Assembly: GCA_003427395.1 (NCBI GenBank)
Contig: BFEA01000279.1
Coordinates: forward strand, 1,460,182 to 1,524,181
Length of the DNA: 64,000 bases
Direction: 5' to 3'
Source: Chara braunii
Taxonomy: Eukaryota; Streptophyta; Charophyceae; Charales; Characeae
Both the position numbers and the translations under genes were made by a program. Positions within the stretch are counted from its first letter, which is position 1; every line of letters begins with the position of its first letter. Shown in pieces: positions 22,313 to 33,591 of this stretch. Under the pieces are notes generated by a model. The model made no database searches. It was given only the letters and a program-made list of their open reading frames with translations, and was not told where the DNA came from.

Positions 22313-22884
22313 GTTTTGCAGTCAATAGCTAGCTAGCTGCAACGGTGTTAAAGTTTCGCCGCCGTGTTGGCATGCAATCTGTCTGTACCTTGATCGACTT
22401 TTTGACATTGCATTTTAGTGTTTCTTACATTGTCGTTTCCGTCTTTTTTTGGCCAATCCCGAGTCAACTACAGAGGGGTTCAGTGTACAAAACCTCCTTC
22501 GCCGCCGTGATTGGCTATCGTTGGGGATTGGTTACCTATTATCGATTCATTCCGGAGAAGGAGATCCCCCTCTCCGTTTTCGGTGTGTGTATATAGGGAA
22601 GGAGAATAGGATTGAGGAATATACAGCTGTCTTTTTCGGAGTCGTTCAAAGGAGAAGAGGATGAGAGGATATACGGCGCGGTTTTCTTTGTCCAAGCGTT
22701 TTCTTAAGAAGGGCTGCGTGCAGGCACAGCAGGAATTTTAGATTGGTGCAACTCTCCTACCCTCTTCGACAGAATAGAGCGGCAAGTCATTATAGCTGTG
22801 TATTTGCTGCGACTTTACGTCCACATACGGCCGTTATTACTCGGTGTTCTACTCGGGTTAAGACCGTAGTCGAGCGCGCGGTCC

Positions 22885-23070
22885 CGTGAGGCGTCTTCTT
22901 CGTGGAAGTGGTCCGCATCTTGGAGTTTGGAAGTGGTCCGCAATTCTTTTTTTTTTTTTTTTTTGGCTTCTAATGTTTTTGTTCTATCTGGTCTTCCCAA
23001 GTGGTCCGCATGTTGGACCTTGGAAGTGGTTCGTATATTCTTTTTCTTTTTGGCTTCTAATTTTTGCTGT
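22885..23070 (+). repeat. Imperfect repeats with T runs
   Basis: ggaagtggtccgca occurs at about 22908, 22927 and, varied, 22999. Each is followed by T runs and ttttggcttctaat. Similar short duplication occurs at 23515-23660 (ggaagctcgacttctgtcgt, ccacgtgaatagtcc). No gene is supported from 22345 to 23900. Confidence 0.6.
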
Positions 23071-23944
23071 ATCTGGGCTGTTTCCCGTCCGAGAGGGGCC
23101 AGAAACTCTTGTAATGGTGTGATGACTGCGTGACAGATATGCACCCCTCTCTTCTCTTCAAGACGAGAGGCCGGCGGAGCGAGGTAGGGTGCTGAGGTTG
23201 GGGGAATTGGAAAATAACGGATTAGGGCTCGGCACACAGGGTACGATACTTAGGTGAAGCTTTTTTTTTTTTGTTTTGAAGCAATTTTGGGATATTGGCA
23301 CCAGGGAATACCCTGGACTTTTGTCATTGTGGTTTGTTTGTTGTTTGGATTTGTGTGCATTGAGATCCAGTCGTGGGTGTTTTGAACTGGGTTCAGTTAA
23401 GAGCAGCAGCTATTCCAGTTCATCTGTTGCGCGTTATTAGGTCGATTGCAGAGTTTGTTTGGATTTTGTACAAGCAGCCGGGCTTTGATCCGCACATCCA
23501 ATCTGATCATGTCATGTTTTTTTGGAAGCTGGACGTCTGTCGTGATTTTCTGGAAATTTGAAGCCACGTGAATAGTACAGAAATTGTACTCTTTTGGAAG
23601 CTCGACTTCTGTCGTTTTTGTTTGGAAGCTTGAACCCACGTGAATAGTCCATAAATTGTAGTGAAGGTAGTTTCCTTTCGGACGTTTTCAACTTTTTCAA
23701 TTGGTGTGCTTTGTACGCAGAGGTGCATTGGATTTGGTCGGAGTCGGGCCTCGAACCGGCGAAGTCCTGGAGCCTTTTTGTAGGCCTTCTGAGGCCAAGT
23801 GATGACTGTGTTGTTTTTGTCGAAGCACTAACCCGAGTCGCTTGTACGCAGTGCGTAATTCAGAATTGCCTAGTCACTGAGGAGTTTGACTGCAGTCATA
23901 TTTGACTACGCACATAGCGCCTCGGTTCGAAACCCCTCCTCAGT

Positions 23945-24090
23945 AAATACGCACTTACCGCGTCGGTTGCACAATTGATGCAGTAAGTGCGTAGTTACTC
24001 AGGAGTTTGACTACAGTAACTTCGCACTTACCGATCGGTTGCACAATTGATGCGGTAAGTGCGTAGTTACTCAGGAGTTTGACTACAGTC
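23945..24090. repeat. Two tandem copies of a small inverted repeat
   Basis: cgcacttaccg...gcggtaagtgcg forms a hairpin around gttgcacaattgatgc. The unit occurs at about 23951 and 24020 with tagttactcaggagtttgac between. Possible protein-binding or hairpin satellite; function unknown. Confidence 0.7.
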
Positions 24091-24099
24091 GTAGTTTTC

Positions 24100-24760
24100 G
24101 AAGAGGGGGGGCTCGATGGATTGACCTCGGAAGTTGACGAGGGAGTTTAACTCCTTTTGATGACAACAACTAAGTCAGTGGGCGGTTACGTGACACGTGT
24201 GCGACGGCACGCGGGTTTGATTTGAAGGTGGAGGGTTCGCAAAAGGAGGAGCCTGTGTCGCCCAAGCGGCTATGTCGCCTGTGACTGGGTGTCGGTCACG
24301 TCGTCGTTATCACTGCGAGCTGCGCTAATGGTCAAACATCGTGGACTCAGTCGTTAGCATGTGTTCTTTTTTTTCGGTTTCGGAGATTACGATTGCAACA
24401 TGTATTCTCGTCTCACGTGTGTTCTCTCATGTTGATGCATGTGTGTGCTGTCGTGTCCAGTGATGATGTCGACTGCTTATGTGGTACTGGAATGATGCTT
24501 TCCAGGCGTGTCCCTCAGTGCGGCGGTGAGTGGTGAATGCCTCAAGTCGTCTGTTTAAGAAAAATCCCGTGGTGACCCTGAGTACTCGCCAAAGGGAAAA
24601 GGTGCGGCAGGCCCTTTCGGGGTCATTTTTGACCCTGCAAAACTCTCCCCGCCATTTTTACACACCGACCGTTACCGGCGGTACAGCCAGGGTACAAAAA
24701 TGACACCAAAAGTGATTTTGGGACCCGCGCCATTTTAAAAAAAAAAGAAATTATATATTT
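24100..24760. other. No supported gene
   Basis: Moderate GC DNA. A region at 24585-24740 has short inverted words (gaccc/gggtc, tttttgacc) that could be a degenerate element. Nothing further supported. Confidence 0.4.
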
Positions 24761-24769
24761 TTTTTCTGT

Positions 24770-25325
24770 TCTTCTTGTTCTTGGCAGTACTTATCTTTTT
24801 TTTTTTTTTTCTTCTTCTTGGTAGTACTTATCTATATTTTTCTCTCAATCTATTTCATCTTTCTTGGTAGTAATCTATCTCATCCTCTCACTAGTCTATT
24901 TATAGTACGGGGGAGCACCAATCAACCCGGATCTCTCCCCAGCCCACGGGGTAGGTTTGCGCCACAGCTGTGGTGCGAGAGCAAAGCTGTACCAGTCCGT
25001 CATCACGGCGACGACGGGTGGGCAGGCATTGCCCATGGGGGAAATCGGCGGTGCTAGCGCCGAGCAATGGCCAGTCACTGCACCTCCCCCTACCCCCCCC
25101 CAACCCAACATGGCGGTGTCTTATGGCCAATATTGTCGCTGCATAGCAGCCAACAACATTAGCCAAGGTCCTGCCAATGCTGGCTTGGGGGGCAACGGGT
25201 TATCTCTAGTTGGTAGAACACCAAACTTTCCCAGGCACGTACGTGAGGCCAATTCGGATTGAACCCACGACGTCCTGAATGCAACTTCTTTGCCTTACCA
25301 ACTGAGCTAGGCCCGCAGGCCGCGC
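24770..25325 (-). mobile_element. tRNA-derived SINE, minus strand
   Basis: On the minus strand the head has an A-box (inverse of ccaactgagcta, 25298-25309) and B-box (inverse of ggattgaaccc, 25256-25266). A body of about 250 bp follows, and the element ends in an A-rich tail (T run at 24797-24812). The head matches those at 15498 and 51691. The body matches 16780-17215, where this copy shows the MITE-free arrangement. Confidence 0.75.
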
Positions 25326-25465
25326 CACTTTTTTCCCCTTTTGGGGGGAAATGGATACAAAGGTTCGTCGCGGGAAAGTGTTATGACTTTTCCCCAGTCG
25401 GAATGTCAGAACCGAATTCCATTTCCTTGGTGAGGGGGCTGTCGTGAGCACCCACGACGGCATTA

Positions 25466-25587
25466 GGGCATCGCCACACTACTCTCGAAATCTGCAAAGT
25501 GAAAATGAACTTAGCGCTAGAACATGGCCAGATGCACCACGCCCCATTTTTGCCCCTTTCACATTTCCTGACTACTGTGCGATGCCC
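25466..25587. mobile_element. Harbinger-like MITE, 122 bp, TSD tta
   Basis: Ends gggcatcgccacactactct and, inverted, gactactgtgcgatgccc. tta flanks both sides (25463-25465, 25588-25590). Internal gaaaatgaacttagcgctag and agaacatggccagatgcac match the other copies. The right arm is more diverged. Confidence 0.8.
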
Positions 25588-25779
25588 TTAGTTTCCCCCC
25601 ACTGCAATGCCTGCAACCGCCGGGTTGTGGTGGGTGGTCGATTTTGCTTACGAAATAGTGTGTAACTCACTATTCGGGGCCAGTCTTGTTGCGCTCCCTT
25701 TCCTGGTGAGTGCAGAGTTTGGTGGGTGGTGGTGAGATGGTGCGTCTTTCAGTAAGAAAAGAAGTGCCTCACCATGGAA

Positions 25780-25965
25780 AAGAAGTACCATAGTGAGTAC
25801 TCGCTATCACTATCTATCTATAGTGAGTACTCAGACTATAGTGAGTACTCTATAGTGAGTACTCGTGAGTACTCACTATGGTACTTCTATCACTATCTAT
25901 AGTGAGTATGGTACTTTTTTTCCATGGTGAGTACTCACTATGGTTCCGAGAGTGCTGGATGGAGG
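25780..25965. repeat. Palindromic GAGTACTC satellite
   Basis: Units of atagtgagtactc and its inverse gagtactcactat alternate about eight times, with (ATCT) patches. The array can fold into hairpins, e.g. gagtactcgtgagtactcac around 25856-25876. Confidence 0.85.
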
Positions 25966-26282
25966 GCCCTTGTAGAAAAGAAAGGCGCCGCCTACTTCAA
26001 AGAAGGGGCCAGACCGCCGTTGACTATTCTTTCATCAGCAGATTCAGCAGCCTTTGTTAGAGTGGCGGAAAGGCACGCTCAGGGGCCTGCAGCTGATGTA
26101 TGGCCGTGTGCTGGGTACCTGGTGGTTCAAGCCTGACTGGCTTATCCAGCGGTCAGTCAGTCGTTTGAGTCCCAAATAAATCTCTACGTCCGTTGAGCCT
26201 TCTATCTGCTGCAGCTTTGTGTGTTTTTCATCCGTTATTTTCTTCAGCATGGCCGTCTGTCGGTTTTCCATGCATCAGGTAG

Positions 26283-26665
26283 TTGTCGCTCATCCATTTG
26301 CCAGTTCAAAAGTGTGCTTTTCTGATTTCTCGCTCCTCCATTTTTGAGTTCGCCTGTGTTTCTGGCTGCTTCTCTGTCCTGTTGTCCGTTTCTCCTGTTG
26401 GTCTGCCGATCCTTTCATCTGTCCTTCCATCTATTTGTGTCTGGTCCTCTCTCCCTTCGTACTTCTGTTTGTGCGCATGTCTTTTTGTATGTCTGTCTGT
26501 ACGTCCCTATGTCTGTCTGTCCGTCTGTACGTCCCTATGTACGTCTGTCTGTCTGCCTGCCTTCAATGCCTTGGTAGTGTGTCCGTCTGTCGGCCCATGG
26601 ATGGAGACGAAGGGATTGAAGCGACGGCTGACAACAAACACACTCTCTGTGTGGCCGTGTCTGAC
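26283..26665 (+). repeat. Degenerate (CTGT)/(GTCT) repeat, dispersed
   Basis: Pyrimidine-biased, with dense gtctgtctg/gtccctatg words at 26480-26560 and catggatggagacgaaggga near 26597. An inverted relative lies at 41150-41620, which shares the tggagac...attgaag...acgg block. Open frames are by-products of the repeat. Confidence 0.6.
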
Positions 26666-26837
26666 TATTGGTCGGCCTATGTCAGGCTATATGGCTGTCT
26701 GCCCACGGCGACGTTACAGCCCTAGATATACACGCACACACACAAAAGACGTGCACCTAGTCATGAAGAAATGCACGCAGCATGACAGGGTTTTGTATTT
26801 TCTAAATCTGTTTGTGCGTGTGGGGGCGACCAGGGGC

Positions 26838-27010
26838 AGACACACACACACACACACAGTGTGAGAGAGAGAGAGAGAGAGAGAGAGCTTTCCATCATAA
26901 AAGTGGGGATCAGGCCACTTGTCCAGATAGCTTCCCATCATAAAATTAGGGGACCAAGCCACTTGTCCAGAGAGCTTCCCAAGTTCCCATTATAAAAGTA
27001 GGGAACTAAC
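26838..27010. repeat. (CA)n-(GA)n plus about 60-bp repeats
   Basis: (CA) and (GA) runs at 26841-26887 are followed by three imperfect units with agcttcccatcataaaa and aagccacttgtcc. Confidence 0.8.
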
Positions 27011-27040
27011 TTGTGACTAAGCCACTTGTCCTATTAAACG

Positions 27041-27041
27041 C

Positions 27042-27135
<94 letters not shown>

Positions 27136-27174
27136 CAATAGTGTACCAAACCCTGGGACCCTACGGGAACAGGN

Positions 27175-27227
<53 letters not shown>

Positions 27228-27266
27228 CAATAGTGTACCAAACCCTGGGACCCTACGGGAACAGGA

Positions 27267-27305
<39 letters not shown>

Positions 27306-27352
27306 CAATAGTGTACCAAACCCTGGGATCCTACGGGAACAGGAATTACACA

Positions 27353-27386
<34 letters not shown>

Positions 27387-27436
27387 ACAATAGTGTACCA
27401 AACCCTGGGACCCTACGGGAACAGGAATTACAACTC
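27041..27436. repeat. Composite minisatellite: 43-bp unit alternating with (CA)n
   Basis: After (CT)15 and (CA)n, a unique 43-45 bp unit (caatagtgtaccaaaccctg ... ctacgggaacagg) occurs four times, at about 27132, 27226, 27303 and 27387. It is separated by (CA)n of varying length. One N at 27174. This is a higher-order repeat in which unit and microsatellite amplified together. Confidence 0.95.
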
Positions 27437-27439
27437 ATT

Positions 27440-28060
27440 ATTGTGACTGGGTTTAGGGTAATTTCATCATTCAGCTCAACAACAGCTCGAATTCGACCTC
27501 GCAGCTGAACTATGGTGCAAAATCTCGTGGGATAATTGGTAGAAAGCGCTTGCTAAAACCTTTCCGGTTTTGGGCGCCCAGGACCAGGGAGATGTGGCCA
27601 TGGCGTGAAGGCGCCTTTTGCCCATTCGAGGGATTATCTATTGACTTATGCGCTTGAGCTCTCGGAGTCTGTGGTGCTTGCCTTTGTTTTGTCTCGCGGA
27701 CAACCAGTGGTGGCCCAGTCACGATGCCATCGTATTCTCTTGGTGGGCCCATCCAGGTTGGTGTTGTGTTGGGCGGTGTTAGTAGCACTGATGCTCCTAC
27801 TTTTAGACCGGCATCTTTTTCACGCATCAGCGCTGTGCTGCCCTGGATGGAGGGCATTGTGAAGACCCCATTGCCAACTTCGGCGTGTGATGATTGTGTT
27901 CGAGGTGCGAATCCTCCTCCCAATCGTCGTTGGGCGCTACTGGCAGAGGCAAGCGTGGCTGCGTGGGTAGTGAAGAGAACCCCGGCGTTACCCCAGTGCA
28001 TGAACCAGACCTGGAGCAAGATAACTGTCAGCACATGGACCAGTATATAGCCTCCATTAA
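27440..28060 (-). repeat. Dispersed repeat, relative of 31700-32090
   Basis: The minus strand here matches the plus strand at 31700-32090. Shared words include gagctgaatgatgaaatta / gagctgagtgatgaaatta, a block with gggccaccactg / gccccaccactg, and an aagcaccacag/tagcaccgcag block. Minus-strand 28034-27510 is open for 174 codons and the corresponding frame of the other copy is open for 146, with similar peptides (GIVTGPPL / RIITAPPL). This could be a mobile or multicopy gene remnant. No family recognised. Confidence 0.5.
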
Positions 28061-28493
28061 GCAGCTATGGAGTCTCAATACTGGCGTCTGGGTTCCGACG
28101 CCACTTGAGCTTCAGCAAGAGCAGAACAGAACCGAGGCTTTCTTTGATCTGTACCCGATGACGTAGGACAGCAAGATTCAGGCGGACACGGACATGGATC
28201 GTTTGGGAGAAGGTGGTGACGTATTTTTCATGCGCTCGAAGAGGGCACAGGGGCTGGGCAAACCCAGTACATTCTCCCAGAGGAGGTGGTTGTGGAGGAT
28301 ATCAACTCGCATTTCAATGCCCCACTGAATGGGTCCAATTTGAGACCTTGACGCTACATTGGATTGGACAGAGGTAGACGAGTTGCCGAGTCAGCATACA
28401 TATGCAGCTCTCGATATATCCCGCATACTGGATGTTCCAGGTCATGGACGTACTCGGTATTACCAGATTTCCCTTCCAAAATATCTAACCTGA
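28020..28493 (+). pseudogene. Decayed paralogue of the exon at 38550-39005
   Basis: With frame changes, the plus strand encodes RLGEGGDVFFMRSK, LPEEVVVEDINSHFNAPL, HTYAALDIS and finally RYYQISLPKYLT-stop (TGA at 28491). The minus-strand exon at 38550-39005 has RLSEGEVIFFRSR, LPEEVVKDETKSHFNVPL, HTYAALYIS and RYYQISLPTYIHL-stop. Shared order and shared C-terminal stop show common descent. At least two frameshifts and internal stops make this copy a pseudogene. The family is not recognised. Confidence 0.65.
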
Positions 28494-28954
28494 CTCCAGA
28501 AATAGAATAAATGAAGCAGGTGGCGCTATGATGCTGCTTGCTGCTATGGAACGAACAGAAGAACATATGGTCAAATGATAACGAAGCAGCAGTCGGACGA
28601 TCTTGTCATCATCTACATCTAAATCTATCTATTTATCTATCTACATGCTAGTATGATACAGCGGGTCTCGCATGACGCCCCACTCGAGATCTGGGTCCCA
28701 GGTTAGGGAACCCGGTAGCAAGGGACACGGCAGGCAGATGGCAAAGCCGACAGTCTGACGGGACGCGGGACAAAAAAAGCCAGTCGGCAGTGAAAGCGGG
28801 CGGGCATGCAGAGGGCAAAACTGACAGCCAGAAAGAGAGAGAGAGGAAGATGGGTCAGGAGCAGGAGAGAGAGAGAGGCCATGAAAGTAGTCTGAGCCCA
28901 GCCTCGGGGATGGAGACTTACCTGTTGGCCGGTGCGTTGGTCATCCTATCAATG

Positions 28955-29204
28955 AAAAACTCTCTCTCTCTCTCTCTCACTCACACACACACACATACAC
29001 ACACACAAAAAAAAAAAGCGTGTCAGTGTATATTTTCATGTTCTAGCGGTAGATTCATTTGATTTTGCTCATCCTACCTATGGATGTAGTGTGAGCCGCC
29101 AGGTTGAAGGCTTACCTGTTCTCTCTCTCTCTCTCACACACACATACACACACACACGCACACACACACACACAGAGGCGTGGCAGTTTATATTTCCATG
29201 TTCT

Positions 29205-29240
<36 letters not shown>

Positions 29241-29694
29241 CACAAAAGCGTGGCCGTGCGTATTTCTATGTTCTAGTGGTAGATCCAGCCGATTTTGCTC
29301 ATCGTACCGATGAAAGTAGCGTGAGGGCAGCCGCGAGGTTGGAGACTTACCTATTCTCTCTCTCTCTCTCTCACTGTCTCACACACACACAGGCGTGGCA
29401 GTGTATATTTCCATGTTATAGCGGTAGTGATGATGGTGATCATCACAGCGACTGTGGTGACGACTCTGACGAGTTCTAGCTGTAGATTCATTCAATTTTG
29501 CTCGTCCTACCGATGGAAGTAGCGTTAGGCCAGCCGCGAGGTTGAAGACTTACCTGTTCTCTCTCTCTCTCTCTCTCTCTCTGTGGCGGCAACATTTGCA
29601 GCTGACAGGTCATTACTCCATACTCACACCGGGATTTCTTTTCAATATCATCGTGACGGTAGACAATCTCCTGGCCTCTCTCTTTCTCTTCTCT

Positions 29695-29734
<40 letters not shown>

Positions 29735-29750
29735 TGTGTGTGCGATGATG
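28955..29750. repeat. Composite (CT)n(CA)n repeat with about 150-bp unique unit
   Basis: A unit with gtggcagtgtatatttccatg, tctagcggtagattcat, gattttgctcatcctaccga, gaagtagcgtgag and gaggttggagacttacctg recurs at about 29020, 29180-29250, 29395 and 29480. Each copy ends in (CT)n and often (CA)n. Another copy lies at 33195-33390. The unit always ends directly in (CT)n, so the microsatellite travels with it. Confidence 0.85.
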
Positions 29751-30405
29751 GTGACGAGGAGTCGAGGACCACTAAGAAGATTCAAGAGCGGGGTGTGTGC
29801 AAGGGATGGGACAAGGAAAGTGTAACAGAGACGGGAGAAGCCCTTGATGACTGTCCATATGGATGCCGCGGGCTGGGAGGAGCACCGTTGTGATCATCCT
29901 GATGACGGCGACACGACACGGAAGCTAGAGGAGGGATGATGGTGGGGACAAGACAGGGGATGATGGTGGGGACAAGACAGGGGATGGGGAGCAAGATGGT
30001 GATGATGCTGAAGGGGTGAACGAGGAGGATCTGAAGGGGTCTTCTTTTTGGCCCGGTTGCCGCCCCGCAGAGCATCCCCTCTTCTGGGCCGCAGCGTGGC
30101 TGCGGCGGGTCCACTTGTATCCTTAATTGCAGGAGCTAATGCCACGGGAGTTGTCGTGAATCACAGGGGAAGGGGGAGGGGCGGGGGGGTATCATTTGTC
30201 CCAGTTAGGAATAGGAAGACAAATGAACTGACTCAACAGAGTCGTGAATACGCCCGGCTGTGAGCGACTGGGAGACGAATTCGCAGATCTCATGGGAACG
30301 AGGGTGGCAGAACTTCTTGACAGTGCAAGCACTGCAAAGGTGCAGGTGTGGCCGTTTAAAAGGAGTTTAAGTCTGTGCTAGATCCTCGATCACTAATCAG
30401 GTAGA
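29751..30405. other. No supported gene
   Basis: Contains a short tandem repeat (gatggtggggacaagacagg, twice near 29937-29980) and GC-rich patches. No gene supported. Confidence 0.5.
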
Positions 30406-30409
30406 ATGT

Positions 30410-30625
30410 TTTTTTGGTTAGGGTAGGTCCCGGGCAGATAGATTTGAAATTCCACAGAAAAGCCAAGCTCCATCCTGCAGCAACCAGATGGGTCACAAAT
30501 CTCCCGATCAAATTGGAACCCCTACGCTGGTTGTTACCCCTTCAGACCCCTCTTGCAGAACAATTAGTGCATCTAAATGGGATGGGGGACCCGCTTTCCA
30601 GCACAAGACAAAGCTAGGTTAAATT
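30410..30625 (-). repeat. Dispersed repeat, inverted relative of 37680-37910
   Basis: Read on the minus strand, cttgtgctggaaagcgggtc, then agcttggcttttctgtgg and aatctatctg follow the order of cttgtgctggaaaccgggtc, cagcttggccttcctttt and atgtatctgatcc at 37739-37890. Confidence 0.6.
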
Positions 30626-31107
30626 TGGCTTTAGTAATTTCTCCAGGTTGGTTGAATAGTGAGGTTCACGGACAAGAATTGAAATGGAAAAGTTTGCTTG
30701 CTTCAGGTGGACAAAATAAGCACATTCCCCCTCCCTGGGCCTCCCAAAATAGGACTCCGTAAATTATGAACTGGAAAATAAGTAGATAACGCGCGCCAGA
30801 GAATGCATTGGACTGTCTACACAGACTACACCCAGAGTTTTCGAGTTCGGTTACAAGGGCGCTAAGGGGCACGGATTGTTTTTTGGCTGTGGTACATAAA
30901 CGGTTTTTTTTTTTTTTTTTTTTTTCTACAAAAAACAACTGTGCTACATAGACGTAGGGTGGCCTTAAATAAAATTCCCGTTCCCGGGCCTGGTTCTACC
31001 ATATTGTGAATCTGGATAGGTATTTTCCTCAGATTCATGATCCGACATACAAGAGGGAGTAGAAATGAAAGCTCCCTCCTGAAGTTTTCATAGTTTTGCT
31101 TTCCGCT

Positions 31108-31181
31108 TTTCATCGTTTCTCAATTTGTGTGTTTCTTGCCAAGGGGCCATGCTCATCTTCTCCATCTCGTTCCAATTTCAA
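31108..31181 (-). pseudogene. U6 snRNA-derived sequence
   Basis: On the minus strand attggaacgagatggagaag, then gagcatggccccttggcaag and acacacaaattgagaaacg follow the central and 3' parts of U6 snRNA (attggaacgatacagagaag, catggcccctgcgcaagg, acgcacaaatcgagaaat). The 5' stem-loop is missing, and there are mismatches throughout, including in the ACAGAGA box. No snRNA promoter is visible. It is a pseudogene. Confidence 0.8.
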
Positions 31182-31189
31182 CCTCATCA

Positions 31190-31205
31190 GCCACACACAC
31201 ACACA

Positions 31206-31256
<51 letters not shown>
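31190..31256. repeat. (CA)n microsatellite
   Basis: (CA) of about 60 bp directly beside the U6 fragment. Confidence 0.95.
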
Positions 31257-31258
<2 letters not shown>

Positions 31259-31699
31259 ACCATGCAGGAGACAAAACGCATGGTACTCCCTTAAAAAAAA
31301 AGTTGAAGGCTTTAAAGCAACTACGGCCATGAGGGGTTCGGATTCCAATAGGCAAAAAAAAAGCACTAACTCAGATTGTTGTGGCGGAGGCAGATTGCAA
31401 TGCTTTATGCAACCAGGCTGTTTGTCGGGACACCCAACTTGTGCGTGGAATCCCGTGGATGCATGCATATGCCCGGACAGGCATGAAGTTGAACCCCATG
31501 CATGGTTCCAGGCAGCTTGAGCGCAAAAAAAGAGGAAAAAGAAGATGCTGTGAAGAATTGCAAGGCAAACCGCTTTTGGCTGATGATCACATCAGAACTA
31601 CTCACGGAATCAAATATGAAAAAGAAAACAACAGAATCAGACAAAGGCAGCCCCCTTTAGACCCCTTTAGACCCCTTGACCCCTATGCATCCAGCCTAG

Positions 31700-32095
31700 C
31701 ACGGTGTTGATGCATCCAAACCACTGCAATCTGAAACAAGCCTCAGGGTGCGTCACCTTTTCACCGCCGAGAGCAATGGCAACCTGGGTCATGCACCGAC
31801 CACCAGAAGACGATAGGATCATAACTGCCCCACCACTGTTCGACTGCAAGAGAAAAGAAAATATAGCACCGCAGAGCACAAAGCAAAGCTCTGGCCCTCC
31901 GCTGTTTGACCGCAAGAGAAAAGAAAAGCTAGCGCCGCAGAGCACAAACAAAAGCGCAAAGCACGAGAGCACAAGTCAACACAGAGTGATCCCTTGTTAC
32001 AGTATGCAATTTTGTACCGGAGTTCAACTGCGAGCTCGAATTTCTACTGTTCTGGAGCTGAGTGATGAAATTATCCTAACTGTTTTCACTGCAAT
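31700..32095 (+). repeat. Dispersed repeat, relative of 27440-28060
   Basis: See the 27440 entry. The block ccaccactgttcgactgcaa ... ccgcagagcacaaa is duplicated in tandem here at 31831-31950. This gives peptide repeats PPLFDCKRKENIAPQST and PPLFDRKRKEKLAPQST in the 146-codon frame 31704-32144. Whether it is coding is open. Confidence 0.5.
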
Positions 32096-32151
32096 GAAGC
32101 AGCAATTGCAGCTTAAACCCAGTAAGAATATTGGGAAAAGTTAACCCCCCC

Positions 32152-32400
32152 CTAGACGTGCATCAACCCGGGCCGTTGCCACTGCTCCCCCGTCCAGGTG
32201 TACGATTGCAAAAAGTTGGCATAAGTTTTGCACCAGCCAAAATGCCCTGCAGTGTCGTGGCACTCCCCCAAGATCAAACTTTTAACGGTTTCAGTATTGG
32301 GAATGCACAGGCGGTCAAAACGGTCAGTCTTCTCAAACAGTAGTCCGTCTCTAACACGGTAATCCGGGACTGTGTGTGGTGCAGTCTGCACACGGGTGAT
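32152..32400 (-). pseudogene. Ty3/gypsy integrase N-terminal (zinc-binding) fragment
   Basis: The minus strand encodes YRVRDGLLFEKTDRFDRLCI and CHDTAGHFGWCKTYANFLQS. This is the H2C2-type integrase zinc-binding start with the HxxxxH pair, as in Ty3/gypsy pol. The second Cys pair and catalytic DDE core are not present downstream before the frame ends at 32152. It would follow the RNase H at 33869-34245, from which it is separated by about 1.4 kb of inserted repeats. Confidence 0.75.
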
Positions 32401-32963
32401 GAGCTCGCCGTAAATGGGTTCATTACAAGGAAAACGAAAAAAAAAACTTACGTGACTCTGTGTGTGAGTTCATGTGTGTGTGTGTATGTGTGTGTGCGTG
32501 TGTGTGTCACACAGTGTGTGTTTGTGAGCACTTGCACGCTGTTCACACACACACACACGAACACACACATAACTCCCCTCTTCTCCTCCTCCTCCTACTA
32601 CTACTCCTCTTCTTCCTCGTCCTTCTCCCCCTCCTTCTCATCCTTTCCTGTCCTCCTCCTCCCATCGACGTTGCCCCCCCCATTGCCGCTGCTGGCCCCG
32701 ACGCCACCGCCGCTGCCACTGGCCCCAACGCCACCGGCGCTGCCCCCAAAGTCGCCGCCCTTGCCCCCATGACGGTGGCCTATGCTGCTCCGCTGCTGCA
32801 AGTGTTCTTTTTTTTTTTTTTTTCTATTTATTTTTCCTTCCATCCAGCCAATTCAATCATTGACAATAGATCAGTCGATCAACCAATTAATCAATCAATC
32901 AATCAATCAATCGATCAGCAATCAATCAATCAATCAGTCAATCAACGAATCCATTAATCAATC

Positions 32964-32994
<31 letters not shown>

Positions 32995-33152
32995 TCTTTT
33001 TTTTTTTTCCTTCGCAAAACTGCGTGCTCCCCCGGTAGCTTCTGACATGCGCGCCCCGGTGGGGGGCGCGCGTTCAGTTTTCTCCCACCATATGCCACGT
33101 GGCACTATTGAACGAGTTTGAGCGCGCCTCAAACACGTTCTAATGGTTACAT

Positions 33153-33191
<39 letters not shown>

Positions 33192-33330
33192 GTACGGATG
33201 TATAGCGGAAGATTCAATCGATTTTGCTCATCCTATCGATGGAAGTAGCCTTAGTAGCGTGAGGGCAGCCGCAAGGTTCGAGACTTACCTGTTGGCATGC
33301 ATTGCTCATCCTATCGATGAAAAACTCTCN

Positions 33331-33395
<65 letters not shown>

Positions 33396-33560
33396 TGTGT
33401 GTCTCTCTTTCTCTCTCTCTCTCACACCCACACCCACACACGCGCGCGCGCACACACACATACATACACACACACGCACGCACGCACACACACACACACA
33501 CACACACGCACACACATACATATTCACACCCACACCCACACCCACACCCACACACACACA

Positions 33561-33591
<31 letters not shown>

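Noticed and set aside
22815-23237. 140-codon minus-strand frame
   Set aside because: Lysine runs come from T runs and the rest from tandem DNA repeats; no conserved motif.
24020-24090. CRISPR-like array of short hairpins
   Set aside because: Only two units, no spacers of uniform length, eukaryotic context.
32650-32800. Ala/Pro-rich coding exon
   Set aside because: Low-complexity GC-rich patch open in more than one frame on both strands; no splice context or motif.
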